Source: Candidatus Merdiplasma excrementigallinarum | Lineage (GTDB): Bacteria; Bacillota; Clostridia; Lachnospirales; Lachnospiraceae | Direction: 5' to 3' | DNA: 40,796 bases | Assembly (NCBI GenBank): GCA_018713435.1 | Contig: DVOS01000037.1 | Coordinates: forward strand, 1-40,796 | Part shown: positions 7,827 through 17,231 of the stretch, piece by piece | Numbering within the stretch: position 1 is the first letter of the stretch | How the letters are laid out: each line of letters begins with the position of its first letter | The notes under the pieces: model-generated | Seen by the model: the letters and a program-made list of their open reading frames with translations, nothing else | Database searches by the model: none | What the model was told of the DNA's origin: nothing | Program-made: the position numbers and the translations under genes

Positions 7827-8876
7827 ATGTCCCTGCAGGTAACGATTGAGAAAAAGCTGGGAGATTTTTTCCTGAAAGCGGAAATGGAAACGGTTTCCGG
7901 AAGGATTGGGATTCTGGGAGCCTCCGGCTGTGGAAAAAGCCTGACTTTAAAGTGCATAGCCGGTATCGAGACGCCGGACCGGGGAAGGATCCGGCTGGAT
8001 GACCGGTGCCTCTACGATTCAGAAAAAAAGATTAACCAGAAGCCGCGGGAGAGAAGGCTGGGCTATCTGTTTCAGAATTATGCCCTGTTTCCGGCCATGA
8101 CGGTGGAAGCCAATGTAGCGGCGGGGCTGCGGGGAAGCCGGAGAGAAAAGAAGGAGAGAACGGCGCAGATGATTGGCCGGTTCCGGCTGGAGGGACTGGA
8201 GAAGCGCCTTCCGGGAGAACTTTCCGGCGGCCAGCAGCAGCGGGTGGCCCTGGCCAGAATCATGGCCTATGAGCCGGAGCTGATTATGCTGGACGAGCCT
8301 TTTTCCGCCTTGGATGTTTATCTGAAGGAGCAGCTGCAGCAGGAGATGAAGGAAATGCTGCGGGAGTATCCGGGAACAGTGGTGCTGGTTTCCCACAGCC
8401 GGGACGAGATTTATCAGTTTTCCGATTACCTGTTTGTGATGGAACAGGGGCGGGTGATCCGAAGCGGAAAAACAAGGGAGATCTTTGCGGATCCCGGCAA
8501 CAGGATTGCCGCCAGGCTGACAGGCTGCAAGAATATTTCCCCGGCCAGGAAAACCGGGGAGTTTCAGCTGTACGCTCCGGACTGGAATCTGACGCTTCAG
8601 ACGGAGCGCCGGGTTTCGGACCGTGTAAAGTATGTGGGGATCCGGGCCCATGACCTGGAGCCGGGGGAGCAGGAGCGGGAGACGAACTGCCTGCCCTGCC
8701 GGATCGGGGTAGTGACGGAAGCCCCCTTTGAGACGGTATACCTGGTGAACTGCCCGGACAGGGAGGCGCAGGTCTGGTGGAAGGTGCCGAAGAACCGGCT
8801 GGATTCCGAAGGCCCGGCAGGGATGCCGGCGTACCTGTACCTGCCGCCAAAGCGGCTTCTGCTGCTGGAGGAATAG
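7827..8876 (+). CDS. modC: Molybdate ABC transporter ATP-binding protein
   Basis: ATPase of the ModABC importer, 349 residues. Walker A is GASGCGKS, the Q-loop is FQNYALFP, the signature LSGGQQQR, Walker B LIMLDEPF and the H-loop VLVSHS. The region after about residue 230 resembles a TOBE/molybdopterin-binding domain but is divergent. The ATG at 7827 is chosen; a GTG at 7794 would overlap the modB stop and has no ribosome binding site. GAAGGGAG at about 7807 is a modest Shine-Dalgarno with long spacing. Confidence 0.93.
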   Translation: MSLQVTIEKKLGDFFLKAEMETVSGRIGILGASGCGKSLTLKCIAGIETPDRGRIRLDDRCLYDSEKKINQKPRERRLGYLFQNYALFPAMTVEANVAAGLRGSRREKKERTAQMIGRFRLEGLEKRLPGELSGGQQQRVALARIMAYEPELIMLDEPFSALDVYLKEQLQQEMKEMLREYPGTVVLVSHSRDEIYQFSDYLFVMEQGRVIRSGKTREIFADPGNRIAARLTGCKNISPARKTGEFQLYAPDWNLTLQTERRVSDRVKYVGIRAHDLEPGEQERETNCLPCRIGVVTEAPFETVYLVNCPDREAQVWWKVPKNRLDSEGPAGMPAYLYLPPKRLLLLEE

Positions 8877-8890
8877 AGAGGAGAGCAGAC

Positions 8891-9955
8891 ATGGACAAGC
8901 TGACGCATTTTGACGGAGAAGGAAACGCAGTGATGGTGGATGTGTCCGGAAAGGGGGATACTCTCCGGGAAGCCCTGGCTTCCGGCGCCATTCGCATGAA
9001 CAGGGAGGCGTTTGAGGCTGTGGCCCGGGGAACCGTGGGAAAGGGAGACGTGCTGGGGGCGGCCCGGATCGCGGGGATCATGGGCGCCAAGAAAACGGCC
9101 CAGCTGATCCCCCTGTGCCATCCTGTCTCTTTGAGCCGGTGCACCCTGGACTTTGAACTGAAGCCGGAAGAAGGGGAGATCCTGGCCCGGTGCCGGGCAA
9201 AGACGGAGGGAAAGACCGGAGTGGAGATGGAAGCCCTCACCGGGGTGAGTGCGGCGCTTCTGACGATTTACGATATGTGCAAGGCCCTGGATAAGAATAT
9301 GGTGATGGGAAACATTCATCTGGAAGAAAAAACCGGGGGCAAGAGCGGCCCCTTCCGGTTTGACGGGGAAGCGGCCGGTACCGGACAAAAAAGTCTCGCC
9401 GGTCAGAAGGCACCCGCCGGACAGGAAGGTTCTGCCGGTGAGATAGAGGATAGAAAAGAGCGGATCCCCCTGCGGGTGGCAGTGATTGTCAGCAGCGATC
9501 TGGGATACGCGGGGAAACGGCAGGATCTGAGCGGACCGGCTATCTGGGAATGGGTGGAGGCGGCAAAAGACCGGGTGGTTTCCCTGGAGATACTTCCGGA
9601 TGAGCAGGACCGGCTGGCTGCCAGGATGGCGGCTATCGCCGACGGAGGAGAAGCGGATCTGATCCTTACCTCCGGGGGGACGGGATTCTCCCCCCGGGAT
9701 GTGATGCCGGAGGCGACGCTTCAGATCGGGGAGCGGCAGGTTCCCGGCATTGCGGAGGCCATGCGGGCCGGATCCATGAACTGTACGCCCCGGGCCATGT
9801 TAAGCCGGGCGGTCAGCGTGATCCGGAAAAAGACGCTGATTATCAATCTTCCCGGCAGCCCCAAAGCGGTGCGGGAGTGCCTGGAACTGATTTATCCACA
9901 GCTGGAGCACGGGATTGAGATCCTTACGGGCCGGACGGGAAACTGCGGGCGCTGA
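8891..9955 (+). CDS. moaC: MoaC-MogA/MoaB fusion protein
   Basis: Two molybdopterin steps in one 354-residue chain. Residues 1-160 are MoaC (cyclic pyranopterin monophosphate synthase): Lys51 in GKGDV, Asp128 and Lys131 in IYDMCK match the catalytic residues and even the numbering of E. coli MoaC, and LIPLCHP and EKTGGKSG are kept. A low-complexity linker (about 165-190, Gly/Ala/Gln-rich) leads to a MogA/MoaB domain (about 193-350), which adenylylates molybdopterin, with [13 protein letters not shown] and NLPGSPKAV. Start ATG at 8891 follows GAGAGGAG. Confidence 0.93.
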   Translation: MDKLTHFDGEGNAVMVDVSGKGDTLREALASGAIRMNREAFEAVARGTVGKGDVLGAARIAGIMGAKKTAQLIPLCHPVSLSRCTLDFELKPEEGEILARCRAKTEGKTGVEMEALTGVSAALLTIYDMCKALDKNMVMGNIHLEEKTGGKSGPFRFDGEAAGTGQKSLAGQKAPAGQEGSAGEIEDRKERIPLRVAVIVSSDLGYAGKRQDLSGPAIWEWVEAAKDRVVSLEILPDEQDRLAARMAAIADGGEADLILTSGGTGFSPRDVMPEATLQIGERQVPGIAEAMRAGSMNCTPRAMLSRAVSVIRKKTLIINLPGSPKAVRECLELIYPQLEHGIEILTGRTGNCGR

Positions 9956-10012
9956 TGGAGGGCCGAAGTCAACGGGGAGTATAAAAAAATCGGAGAAAGA
10001 GAGGCGTGCGGG

Positions 10013-10969
10013 ATGAGAGGGCAGGATGCCAGAACGCTGTTTGACCGGGTAAGCCGGGGAGAGGAAGGAGAACTTCTTTTTGACACGAAAGATACCCGGG
10101 AGGGAAACAGGCAGTACAGCCGCCGGTTTCTTCCCTCCAGGAGACTGATTCTGCTGGGAGGCGGGCACATCAGCGAGAAGCTGGTTTCCCTGGCCGCCAT
10201 GCTGGATTTTTCCGTGACGGTGGCGGACGATCGGGAGGAATTCGCCTGTGCCGGACGGTTTCCCCTGGCAGAGAGGGTTATCTGCGCTCCCTTTGAGGAG
10301 GCGATAGACCGGCTGGCAATCACTCCCTATGATTTTGTGGCGGTGATGACCAGAGGCCATGTCTGGGACGGGGTCTGCCTGCGGCGGATTTTAAGGGGAA
10401 CCATGCCCGCCTATCTGGGAATGGTGGGATCGAAAAGAAAGACTGCCCTGCTGCGAGAGCAGCTGGAGGAGGAAGGATTTGAAAAAGAAAAGCTGGACCG
10501 GGTGGAGGCCCCCATCGGTCTTAAAATCGGGGCGGTTACGCCAGCGGAGATCGGCGTGTCCATCCTGGCCCAGCTGATCCTGTACCGCAGCCAAAAAGAG
10601 GAGGCCGGGCCGGGGGAGCTGGCCTGCCGGGAATCGGATATGGCTCTTTTAAAGTTTATGAAGGAGACGGAAGAGGATTATGTACTGGCCGTTATAACGG
10701 AAAAGAAGGGCTCCGCCCCCGGCAGGGAAGGCGCCCTGATGGCGGCCTGCCGGCAGGGCATCGCAGCCGGCACCGTGGGAGGCGGAAGCGGGGAATACCA
10801 GGTGCTGCAGGCGGCGAAACAGGTGCTGGCAGAGAAAAAATCCCGGATGGTCCGGGTGAGCCTTACCGGCCAGGAGGCGGCGGGGCAGGGCATGATCTGC
10901 GGGGGAACCATGCAGGTGTGGCTGGAGTACTGCCCGGCAGAAAGGGAAGAGAAGGAGACGCGGACATGA
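10013..10969 (+). CDS. XdhC/CoxI-family molybdoenzyme maturation factor
   Basis: A 318-residue XdhC-family protein. Members bind molybdenum cofactor and help sulfurate and insert it into xanthine-dehydrogenase-type hydroxylases. The Rossmann-type XdhC_C domain comes first (about 43-205, RRLILLGGGHISEKL, YLGMVGSKRK, IGAVTPAEIGVSI). The CoxI-like domain comes second (about 225-305, AVITEKKGSAPGREG, GTVGGGSGEYQVL, GMICGGTMQVWLE). This is the reverse of the better-known XdhC order. It implies that a molybdenum hydroxylase exists elsewhere in the genome. Its stop overlaps the next start. Confidence 0.88.
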   Translation: MRGQDARTLFDRVSRGEEGELLFDTKDTREGNRQYSRRFLPSRRLILLGGGHISEKLVSLAAMLDFSVTVADDREEFACAGRFPLAERVICAPFEEAIDRLAITPYDFVAVMTRGHVWDGVCLRRILRGTMPAYLGMVGSKRKTALLREQLEEEGFEKEKLDRVEAPIGLKIGAVTPAEIGVSILAQLILYRSQKEEAGPGELACRESDMALLKFMKETEEDYVLAVITEKKGSAPGREGALMAACRQGIAAGTVGGGSGEYQVLQAAKQVLAEKKSRMVRVSLTGQEAAGQGMICGGTMQVWLEYCPAEREEKETRT

Positions 10970-11637
10970 AAAGACAGGTGGATATCCGGGAGATTTCCGA
11001 TGGAAAACTGTATGGGGCGGGAGACATGGTGAAGGCGGATACAGGGGGCTGCGCCGGCTGCAGCGCCTGCTGCCGGGGAATGGGAAATTCCGTGATCCTG
11101 GATCCCTACGATATATGGAGGCTGGAGGGGGCCCTGGGCCTTACCTTTGAGCAGCTGCTGGAGGATAAGCTGGAGCTGCAGGTGGTGGACGGCATCATTC
11201 TTCCCAACCTGAGAATGACCGGGCCGGAGGAAGCCTGCGCTTTCCTGACCGGCGAGGGCCGCTGCGGCATTCACAGCGCCAGGCCGGGGGTGTGCCGGCT
11301 TTTTCCCCTGGGCAGGTATTACGAGGGGAGAGACTTCCGGTATTTTCTGCAGGTGCACGAATGCCCCAGGGAAAACCGGGCGAAGGTAAAGGTCAGAAAA
11401 TGGATCGACACGCCCGGGATCGGGGTTTATGAGGACTATATCCGCCAGTGGCATTACTTTCTGGAGGACGTGGAAGCCATTCTGGAAAGAGACGGGAGCG
11501 AGGAGCTGCGCCGGCAGGTGAACCTGTTTCTCCTGAAGCTGTTCTTTGCGCAGCCCTGGGAGACAGAGAAGGATTTTTATCCTCAGTTTGCCGAAAGGCT
11601 TCGCCAGGGAAAACAGTACGCGGGCATTGCCGGATAG
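10966..11637 (+). CDS. YkgJ-family cysteine-cluster protein
   Basis: Protein of 223 residues from the YkgJ/UPF0153 family, soluble proteins with conserved cysteines that likely hold a zinc ion or Fe-S cluster; function unknown. Cysteines are visible as CAGCSACC (29-36), CGIHSARPGVCRLFPLG and HECP. It begins within ATGA overlapping the XdhC-like stop, so the two are translationally coupled. GAAGGAG at 10951-10957 is the ribosome binding site. Context suggests a role in metal or cofactor handling for molybdoenzymes, but that is inference. Confidence 0.85.
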   Translation: MKRQVDIREISDGKLYGAGDMVKADTGGCAGCSACCRGMGNSVILDPYDIWRLEGALGLTFEQLLEDKLELQVVDGIILPNLRMTGPEEACAFLTGEGRCGIHSARPGVCRLFPLGRYYEGRDFRYFLQVHECPRENRAKVKVRKWIDTPGIGVYEDYIRQWHYFLEDVEAILERDGSEELRRQVNLFLLKLFFAQPWETEKDFYPQFAERLRQGKQYAGIAG

Positions 11638-11657
11638 AGAAGAAGGAGGAGCGGGAC

Positions 11658-12320
11658 ATGGAGTATTCCGATCTGATTATTTTTGTGATGGAAATTATCG
11701 GCACGGTGGCCTTTGCCTCTTCCGGAGCCATGCTGGCGATCCAGAAGGAGATGGATCTTTTCGGGGTCTGCGTGCTGGGAGCTACCACCTCCGTGGGCGG
11801 AGGCATGATCCGGGATGTGCTGCTGGGAAAGCTTCCTCCCGGGATTTTCGGCCAGCCCGTCTATCTGCTGACGGCCCTGGGCGTATCGGTGGCGCTGTTC
11901 TGCCTGATTTACTGGAAGAGAAATCTGTTCAAGGGCGGGTTTGCCCCGGCCTACGACAGAGTGATGCTGCTGTTTGACGCCATCGGCCTGGCGGTTTTTA
12001 CGGTGGTGGGGATCAATACAGCCTGGGGCGCCGGGTACCATGAGCGGTTCCTGCCCGCCTTCGTGGGGGTTATCACAGGCGTGGGAGGGGGACTGCTGCG
12101 GGATGTGATGGCCCAGGAAAAACCCTATATTTTTACGAAACATGTGTATGCCTGCGCTTCCATAGCCGGAGCCCTGGTCTGCGTGCTGGGCCGGGGGATT
12201 CTGGGAAGGCTGGGAGCCATGCTGGCGGGGGCGGCGGCCGTGATGCTGATCCGCTTTCTGGCGGTCCGATTCCGCTGGAACCTGCCCCGGATCCGGGGAT
12301 TTGAACAGACAGGAGGATGA
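11658..12320 (+). CDS. UPF0126/TRIC-like membrane protein
   Basis: A 220-residue protein with about six or seven hydrophobic helices built as an internal repeat. The paired motifs are TSVGGGMIRDVLLGKLPP and TGVGGGLLRDVMAQEKP. This is the UPF0126 (YicG/YadS) family, bacterial relatives of trimeric intracellular cation channels. Transported ion unknown. It lies 20 bases after the YkgJ-type gene, with AGGAGGAG in front of ATG 11658. No direct link to molybdenum can be shown. Confidence 0.9.
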   Translation: MEYSDLIIFVMEIIGTVAFASSGAMLAIQKEMDLFGVCVLGATTSVGGGMIRDVLLGKLPPGIFGQPVYLLTALGVSVALFCLIYWKRNLFKGGFAPAYDRVMLLFDAIGLAVFTVVGINTAWGAGYHERFLPAFVGVITGVGGGLLRDVMAQEKPYIFTKHVYACASIAGALVCVLGRGILGRLGAMLAGAAAVMLIRFLAVRFRWNLPRIRGFEQTGG

Positions 12321-12326
12321 AATAAG

Positions 12327-13121
12327 ATGAAGATGGGATTTATCGGCTGCGGCAATATGGCCACAGCCATGATACAGGGCATTGTAAAAAAAGGGGCGGC
12401 TTCCCCCGGGGAAGTGATGGCCACGGCCAGATCGGAGGCCACCCGGAAGAAGATCCGGGAAGAACTGGGAATCCTTTTAGGAGAAAATAACAGCCAGGCC
12501 GCCGCCTTCGCAGACATCCTGTTTCTGGCGGTGAAGCCCCGGTATTATGAAGAGGTGATCCGGGAGATCCGGGATTCGGTAAGAGAAGAGACTCTGGTGG
12601 TTTCCATTGCCCCGGGGAAAACCCTGGACTGGCTGGAAGAGCAGTTTGAAAAGCCGGTGAAGCTGATACGGGCCATGCCCAATACGCCGGCCATGGTGGG
12701 GGAGGGCATGACGGGCCTTTGCCCTGGCCGGTATGTGACGGAGGAAGAACTGGAACGGGTCAGGACCGTCTGCGGCAGCTTCGGGCTGGCCAGACAGGTG
12801 ACAGAGGATCTGATGGACGTGGTGACCAGCGTGTCCGGCAGCTCTCCCGCCTATGTGTTTCTCCTGATCGAGGCCATGGCGGACGGAGCGGTGGCGGACG
12901 GCATGCCCAGGGATGCGGCCTATGAATTTGCCGCCCAGGCGGTGCTGGGAAGCGCCCGGATGGTGCTGGAAACAGGCCTGCATCCGGGAGTCTTGAAGGA
13001 TATGGTCTGCTCTCCCGGGGGCACCACCATGGAGGCGGTGCGGGTACTGGAAGAAAAGGGGCTGCGCAGCAGCATTATAGAGGCCATGAAGGCCTGCGTA
13101 AGAAAATCCAGAGGCATGTAG
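12327..13121 (+). CDS. proC: Pyrroline-5-carboxylate reductase
   Basis: Last step of proline synthesis: reduces 1-pyrroline-5-carboxylate with NAD(P)H. The 264-residue length is typical. The N-terminal Rossmann motif is MGFIGCGNMATAMIQGI, the central RAMPNTPAMVGEG is intact, and the C-terminal signature SPGGTTMEAVRVLEEKG is complete. It starts 6 bases after the UPF0126 gene, using the GGAGGATGAAATAAG stretch as ribosome binding site. It is a housekeeping gene with no obvious tie to its neighbours. Confidence 0.96.
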   Translation: MKMGFIGCGNMATAMIQGIVKKGAASPGEVMATARSEATRKKIREELGILLGENNSQAAAFADILFLAVKPRYYEEVIREIRDSVREETLVVSIAPGKTLDWLEEQFEKPVKLIRAMPNTPAMVGEGMTGLCPGRYVTEEELERVRTVCGSFGLARQVTEDLMDVVTSVSGSSPAYVFLLIEAMADGAVADGMPRDAAYEFAAQAVLGSARMVLETGLHPGVLKDMVCSPGGTTMEAVRVLEEKGLRSSIIEAMKACVRKSRGM

Positions 13122-13146
13122 AACGATAAGAAGAAGGCGATACGGA

Positions 13147-14547
13147 ATGGAAAAGATCATCCGCGAACAGAAAGAAACAGGCGTACAGGCGGCAGCGGCC
13201 CAGAATGATTTCAGCAAGGGCTCCGTGGCCGGGAATATCATGCGCATGGCAGTGCCCATGACCATGGCCCAGCTGCTGAATGTGCTCTACAATATTGTGG
13301 ACCGAATCTACATCGGAAGGATACCGGGGGCCTCCACCATGGCCCTCACGGGGGTGGGAGTCTGCTTTCCCCTGATTACCCTGCTGTCCGCTTTTTCGGA
13401 TCTTTTCGGCACGGGGGGCGCGCCCCTGTGCTCCATTGCCAGGGGCAGAAAGGACAATAAGAGGGCCGGCGAGATCATGGGAACCGCCTTTTTTATGCTG
13501 GTGGTGACGGCCATAATTCTCACGGCCATCCTGCAGATTTTCCAGGAGCCTATCCTCTATGCCTTCGGGGCCAGCAGCGAGACCTACGGATACGCCGCCG
13601 ACTATATGCGGATTTACTCGGCGGGCACCATTTTTATGATGATCAGCCTGGGGATGAACGCCTTTATCAATTCCCAGGGCTTTGGCAGAACCGGCATGAT
13701 GACCATCGCCATCGGGGCGGTGCTGAACATCGTGCTGGATCCCATTATGATCTTCGGCATGGGGATGGGGGTCAAGGGGGCTGCCCTGGCCACCATTATC
13801 TCTCAGGCCGTATCCGCCCTCTGGGTGCTGCGGTTTCTGACAGGGAAAAAAGCGATTCTGCGGCTGACCCGGGAGAGCATAAAGTTCAGGCCCAAAATGG
13901 CGGGAGAAATCTGCGGCCTGGGCCTGACCGGCTTTATCGTGAATTTTACCAACTCCTCGGTACAGCTGGCCTGCAACAAGATGCTGAGTATTTTCGGAGG
14001 GGATCTCTATATCGGCATTATGACGGTGCTGAACTCCGTGCGGACCGTAACCTCCCTGCCGGTGCAGGGCGTCAGCAACGCCTCCCAGCCGGTGATGGGA
14101 TACAACTACGGCGCCGGAGAGGGGATCCGGGTGCGGCAGTGCATTCATTTCCTGACCGTGGTGTCCCTGGTCTATACGGCGGGGATCTGGCTGTGCGTGG
14201 TGATTTTCCCCTCCTTCTGGATCCATCTGTTTAATTCGGACCCGGTGCTTCTGCAGGACGGAGTGCCGGCTCTGCAGCTGTACTTTTTCGGATTTGTGAT
14301 GATGGCCTTCCAGTTTGCGGGACAGGCGGCTTTTACCGCCCTGGGGAAAGCCCGGCAGGCCGTGTTTTTCTCTCTGTTCCGCAAGATTGTGTTTGTGGTT
14401 CCCCTGACCATCGCCCTTCCCTATGTGGGCGGGCTGGGGGTAAACGGGGTATTTCTGGCGGAGCCGGTTTCCAACTTCGTGGGCGGGCTGGCCTGCTATA
14501 TTACCATGTATCTGACGGTGTACCGGAAGCTGGGCAAAAAACAATAG
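13147..14547 (+). CDS. MATE family efflux transporter
   Basis: Cation-coupled multidrug/toxin exporter of 466 residues with about 12 membrane helices in two homologous halves. Family-typical segments include AVPMTMAQLLNVLYNIVDRI near residue 35, GVGVCFPL and VQGVSNASQPVMGYNYGAG in the second half. The substrate cannot be read from sequence. The start ATG at 13147 has only a weak AGAAGGCGA site; it begins 25 bases after proC. It separates proC from the selenium genes and is probably in the same transcript. Confidence 0.93.
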   Translation: MEKIIREQKETGVQAAAAQNDFSKGSVAGNIMRMAVPMTMAQLLNVLYNIVDRIYIGRIPGASTMALTGVGVCFPLITLLSAFSDLFGTGGAPLCSIARGRKDNKRAGEIMGTAFFMLVVTAIILTAILQIFQEPILYAFGASSETYGYAADYMRIYSAGTIFMMISLGMNAFINSQGFGRTGMMTIAIGAVLNIVLDPIMIFGMGMGVKGAALATIISQAVSALWVLRFLTGKKAILRLTRESIKFRPKMAGEICGLGLTGFIVNFTNSSVQLACNKMLSIFGGDLYIGIMTVLNSVRTVTSLPVQGVSNASQPVMGYNYGAGEGIRVRQCIHFLTVVSLVYTAGIWLCVVIFPSFWIHLFNSDPVLLQDGVPALQLYFFGFVMMAFQFAGQAAFTALGKARQAVFFSLFRKIVFVVPLTIALPYVGGLGVNGVFLAEPVSNFVGGLACYITMYLTVYRKLGKKQ

Positions 14548-14580
14548 GGTCGGCTTCCGGCAGGGAAAGGGGGTGACACC

Positions 14581-15639
14581 GTGGCTGAAAAGATAGACGA
14601 GGGCAGAAGGATCCGCCTGACGCAGTTTGCCAAAACTGCCGGGTGAGCGGCCAAAACAGGTCCTGGGACCCTTGCTCAGGTTCTGAGCAAGCTGCCGAAA
14701 TTTGAACACGAAAATCTGATAGTAGGAACCGAGACTTCCGACGACGCGGCGGTGTACCGGATCAGCCGGGATCTGGCCATGATCCAGACCCTGGACTTTT
14801 TCACGCCGGTGGTGGACGATCCCTATACCTTCGGGGAGATCGCGGCGGCCAATGCCCTCAGCGATGTGTACGCCATGGGAGGTGAACCGGCGGTGGCGCT
14901 GAACATTGCCTGCTTTCCGGCCTGCCTGGACGCCTCCGTGCTGGGGGATATTCTGGCGGGAGGCGCCGCAAAGGTAAAAGAAGCGGGGGCGGTGCTGGCC
15001 GGCGGCCATACGGTGCAGGATGAGGAGCCCAAATACGGGCTCAGCGTCACGGGCTTTGTGCGCCCTGACCGGCTCTGGACCAATGGAGGAGCCCGGCCCG
15101 GGGATGTGCTGATTCTTACCAAGCCGCTGGGAACGGGGCTGATCACCACCGGCATCAAGGCGGAGATGGCAGCGAAAGAGTCCGCGGATGCCGCTATTGC
15201 CTCCATGAGAACCCTGAACCGGGACGCCAAGCGGGCGGTGGAGAATCTGCAGGTTCATGCCTGCACGGATATTACCGGCTTTGGCCTGGCGGGACACGGG
15301 CTTGAGATGGCCCGGGCGGGGAATGTGACTCTGGAAATTTTCAGAGAGCAGCTTCCCATCCTGCCGGGATCCGCCGATCTGGCCCGGATGGGGCTGGTGC
15401 CCGCGGGAGCGTACCGGAACCGGGAGTACGCGGGGGCAGACCTGGATACGGGTGACGCCCGGGAATGGGAGGTGGATCTGCTGACGGATCCCCAGACCTC
15501 CGGCGGGCTTTTGCTGGCCGTGGACGGCCGGGACGCCGGGAGGGCTGTGCAGGCGCTGGAGAAAGCCTGCTCTGTCCTGCCCTGGGCGGTGATCGGCCGG
15601 GTATGCCCGGCCCGGGAGAAAAAAATAATCATCCGGTGA
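14581..15639 (+). CDS. selD: Selenide, water dikinase SelD, a selenoprotein (in-frame UGA)
   Basis: Makes selenophosphate from selenide and ATP, the selenium donor for Sec-tRNA and other selenium products. The frame opens at GTG 14581, with AAGGGGGTG at about 14567-14575, and meets TGA at 14644-14646 (codon 22), then stays open to 15639. That UGA is the active-site position: the family has C/U-x-x-K, and here it is G-Sec-A-A-K. Later motifs are intact: ETSDDAAVY, LTKPLGTGLI, TDITGFGLAGHG and LLTDPQTSGGLL. Total 352 residues including Sec. A conventional gene caller would start it late and lose the catalytic end. Confidence 0.93.
14644..14691 (+). promoter_or_regulatory. Sec UGA codon and SECIS-like hairpin in selD
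   Basis: Downstream of the UGA, bases 14671-14679 pair perfectly with 14683-14691 (9 bp) around a GTT loop. The apex reads CAGGTTCTG, close to the AGGTCT apex of the E. coli fdhF element recognised by SelB. About 33 bases separate the UGA from the loop, within the range reported for bacterial SECIS elements. A second palindrome, GGTCCTGGGACC at 14659-14670, abuts it. Confidence 0.8.
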
Positions 15640-15642
15640 GAA

Positions 15643-15658
15643 GGGGGCAAAAGCCCCC
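15643..15658 (+). other. Hairpin between selD and selA
   Basis: GGGGGC and GCCCCC form a perfect 6-bp stem around AAAA, just after the selD stop. No U-tract follows, so it may slow polymerase or protect an mRNA end rather than terminate. Confidence 0.5.
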
Positions 15659-15689
15659 GTCCGCCCCGGAAGGATCGGAAGGAAAGGAA

Positions 15690-17231
15690 ATGAGTATGCA
15701 GGAACTTTACCGGATGATTCCCGGGGTGGATTTTTTTATGGGAACACCCGGGATGCAGGAGCTGGCCGGCCGGTACGGAAGAGGTCCGGTGCTGGAGAAA
15801 CTGCGCCGGGAGCTGGAAAAGCTGCGCCGGGAAGCGGCCGCACTCACCGGCCGGAAGGAGATTTTAACGGGAGAGGGGGAAGAGAGTTTTCCCCGGCTGC
15901 GGGAACAGTTTGAAAAAGCGGTTCGGGCAGTGCCGGACCGGGTGGAGGAGAGCCTCCGGGAAGGAGAACAGGGCCGGCTGCGGCGGGTGATTAACGCCAC
16001 CGGCACGGTGCTTCACACTAATCTGGGGCGGGCGCCTCTTTCAGAGGAACTGCTTAAAAAAGCTGCAGAGAAGCTGACCGGCTATCTGAACCTGGAATAT
16101 GACCTGGAGGAAGGGCGCCGGGGAGAGCGGTGCGGGTATCTGGAAAAACAGCTTGCCCGGCTTACCGGAGCCCAGTCCGCGGTGGTGGTAAATAACAACG
16201 CGGCGGCGGTGCTCCTTACCTTAAGCGCCCTGGCTGCCGGAAAGGAAGTGGTGGTATCCCGGGGAGAACTGGTGGAAATCGGAGGGAAATTCCGGATTCC
16301 GGATGTGATCACTCAGGGAGGAGCCGTTTTGCGGGAGGTAGGCACCACCAATAAAACCAGGCTGGAAGATTACCAAAATGCCCTGGGAGAGGAAACGGGC
16401 CTGGTACTGAAGGTGCACGCCAGCAATTTCTCCATGCAGGGCTTTACCCAGTCGGTGCCGGCAAAAGAGCTGACCGGGCTGGGGGTTCCGCTGGTGTGGG
16501 ACCTGGGCAGCGGCGTGCTGGCGGATCTGGAAAAGCTGGGTCTGCGCCATGAGATCACCGTCCGGGAGGCGGTGGCGTCCGGGGCGGATCTCATATGCTT
16601 CAGCGGGGACAAGCTGCTGGGAGGTCCCCAGGCGGGGATCATCCTGGGGAAAAAGGAGCTGACAGACCGGATCCGCCGCCATCCCCTGATGCGGGCGGTG
16701 CGGATCGGAAAGCTGACGGCGGCTCTTCTGGAAACGGTGCTGGAGGAGTATGAAAGAGGAGAAGAAAATGCCGCATCAAAGATTCCGGCGCTTCGCCTGC
16801 TTGGAGAAGAGGCCGGGGAACTGAGGCGGCGGGCAAAGCGCCTGGCGGCCCTGACCGTAAAAGCGGCGGGAAACGAAGGAAAATGGAAACAGACGGAGGA
16901 GAAAGACGGGGAAGGGTTCTGCTGCCGGATCGGAAACTGGCAGCTGGAAACCGGCCCCTGCCTTTCCCTGGCCGGAGGAGGCGCCCTGCCGGAGCAGACT
17001 GTGGAGGGGGCGGCCCTGACCGTATCCTGGATGGGGCCTCACCCGGGCGGAGCGGCAGGACGGCTGCAGGAGGAGCTGCGGAAAAACCGGAACATGCCGG
17101 TGATCGCCTGTGTGGAGAAAAACAGGGTGCGGCTGGATCTGCGGACCGTGACGGAGGAGGAACTGCCTCTTCTGGCAGAGGCGCTGGCGGCGGCCCTCTC
17201 TGAGACAGATGAGGGGGGAGACGCGCCATGA
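15690..17231 (+). CDS. selA: L-seryl-tRNA(Sec) selenium transferase
   Basis: PLP enzyme that converts Ser-tRNA(Sec) to Sec-tRNA(Sec) using selenophosphate. The protein has 513 residues, somewhat longer than the roughly 460 of E. coli. It has an N-terminal tRNA-binding helical domain, [17 protein letters not shown], and the PLP Lys at about residue 308 in [14 protein letters not shown]. Start is ATG 15690 or the next Met at 15696, after GGAAAGGA. It overlaps selB by four bases (ATGA). Confidence 0.95.
   Translation: MSMQELYRMIPGVDFFMGTPGMQELAGRYGRGPVLEKLRRELEKLRREAAALTGRKEILTGEGEESFPRLREQFEKAVRAVPDRVEESLREGEQGRLRRVINATGTVLHTNLGRAPLSEELLKKAAEKLTGYLNLEYDLEEGRRGERCGYLEKQLARLTGAQSAVVVNNNAAAVLLTLSALAAGKEVVVSRGELVEIGGKFRIPDVITQGGAVLREVGTTNKTRLEDYQNALGEETGLVLKVHASNFSMQGFTQSVPAKELTGLGVPLVWDLGSGVLADLEKLGLRHEITVREAVASGADLICFSGDKLLGGPQAGIILGKKELTDRIRRHPLMRAVRIGKLTAALLETVLEEYERGEENAASKIPALRLLGEEAGELRRRAKRLAALTVKAAGNEGKWKQTEEKDGEGFCCRIGNWQLETGPCLSLAGGGALPEQTVEGAALTVSWMGPHPGGAAGRLQEELRKNRNMPVIACVEKNRVRLDLRTVTEEELPLLAEALAAALSETDEGGDAP

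Noticed and set aside
13075-15297. Open frame of 740 codons on the minus strand
   Set aside because: Lies opposite proC, MATE and selD, which have clear family motifs and ribosome binding sites; low-complexity His/Gln/Gly-rich translation typical of a GC-rich antisense shadow.
14752-15639. selD starting at the GTG at 14752, i.e. a shortened selD
   Set aside because: The in-frame upstream part carries the catalytic Sec motif, a good ribosome binding site and a SECIS-like hairpin, so the UGA is read as Sec, not as a stop or pseudogene mutation.
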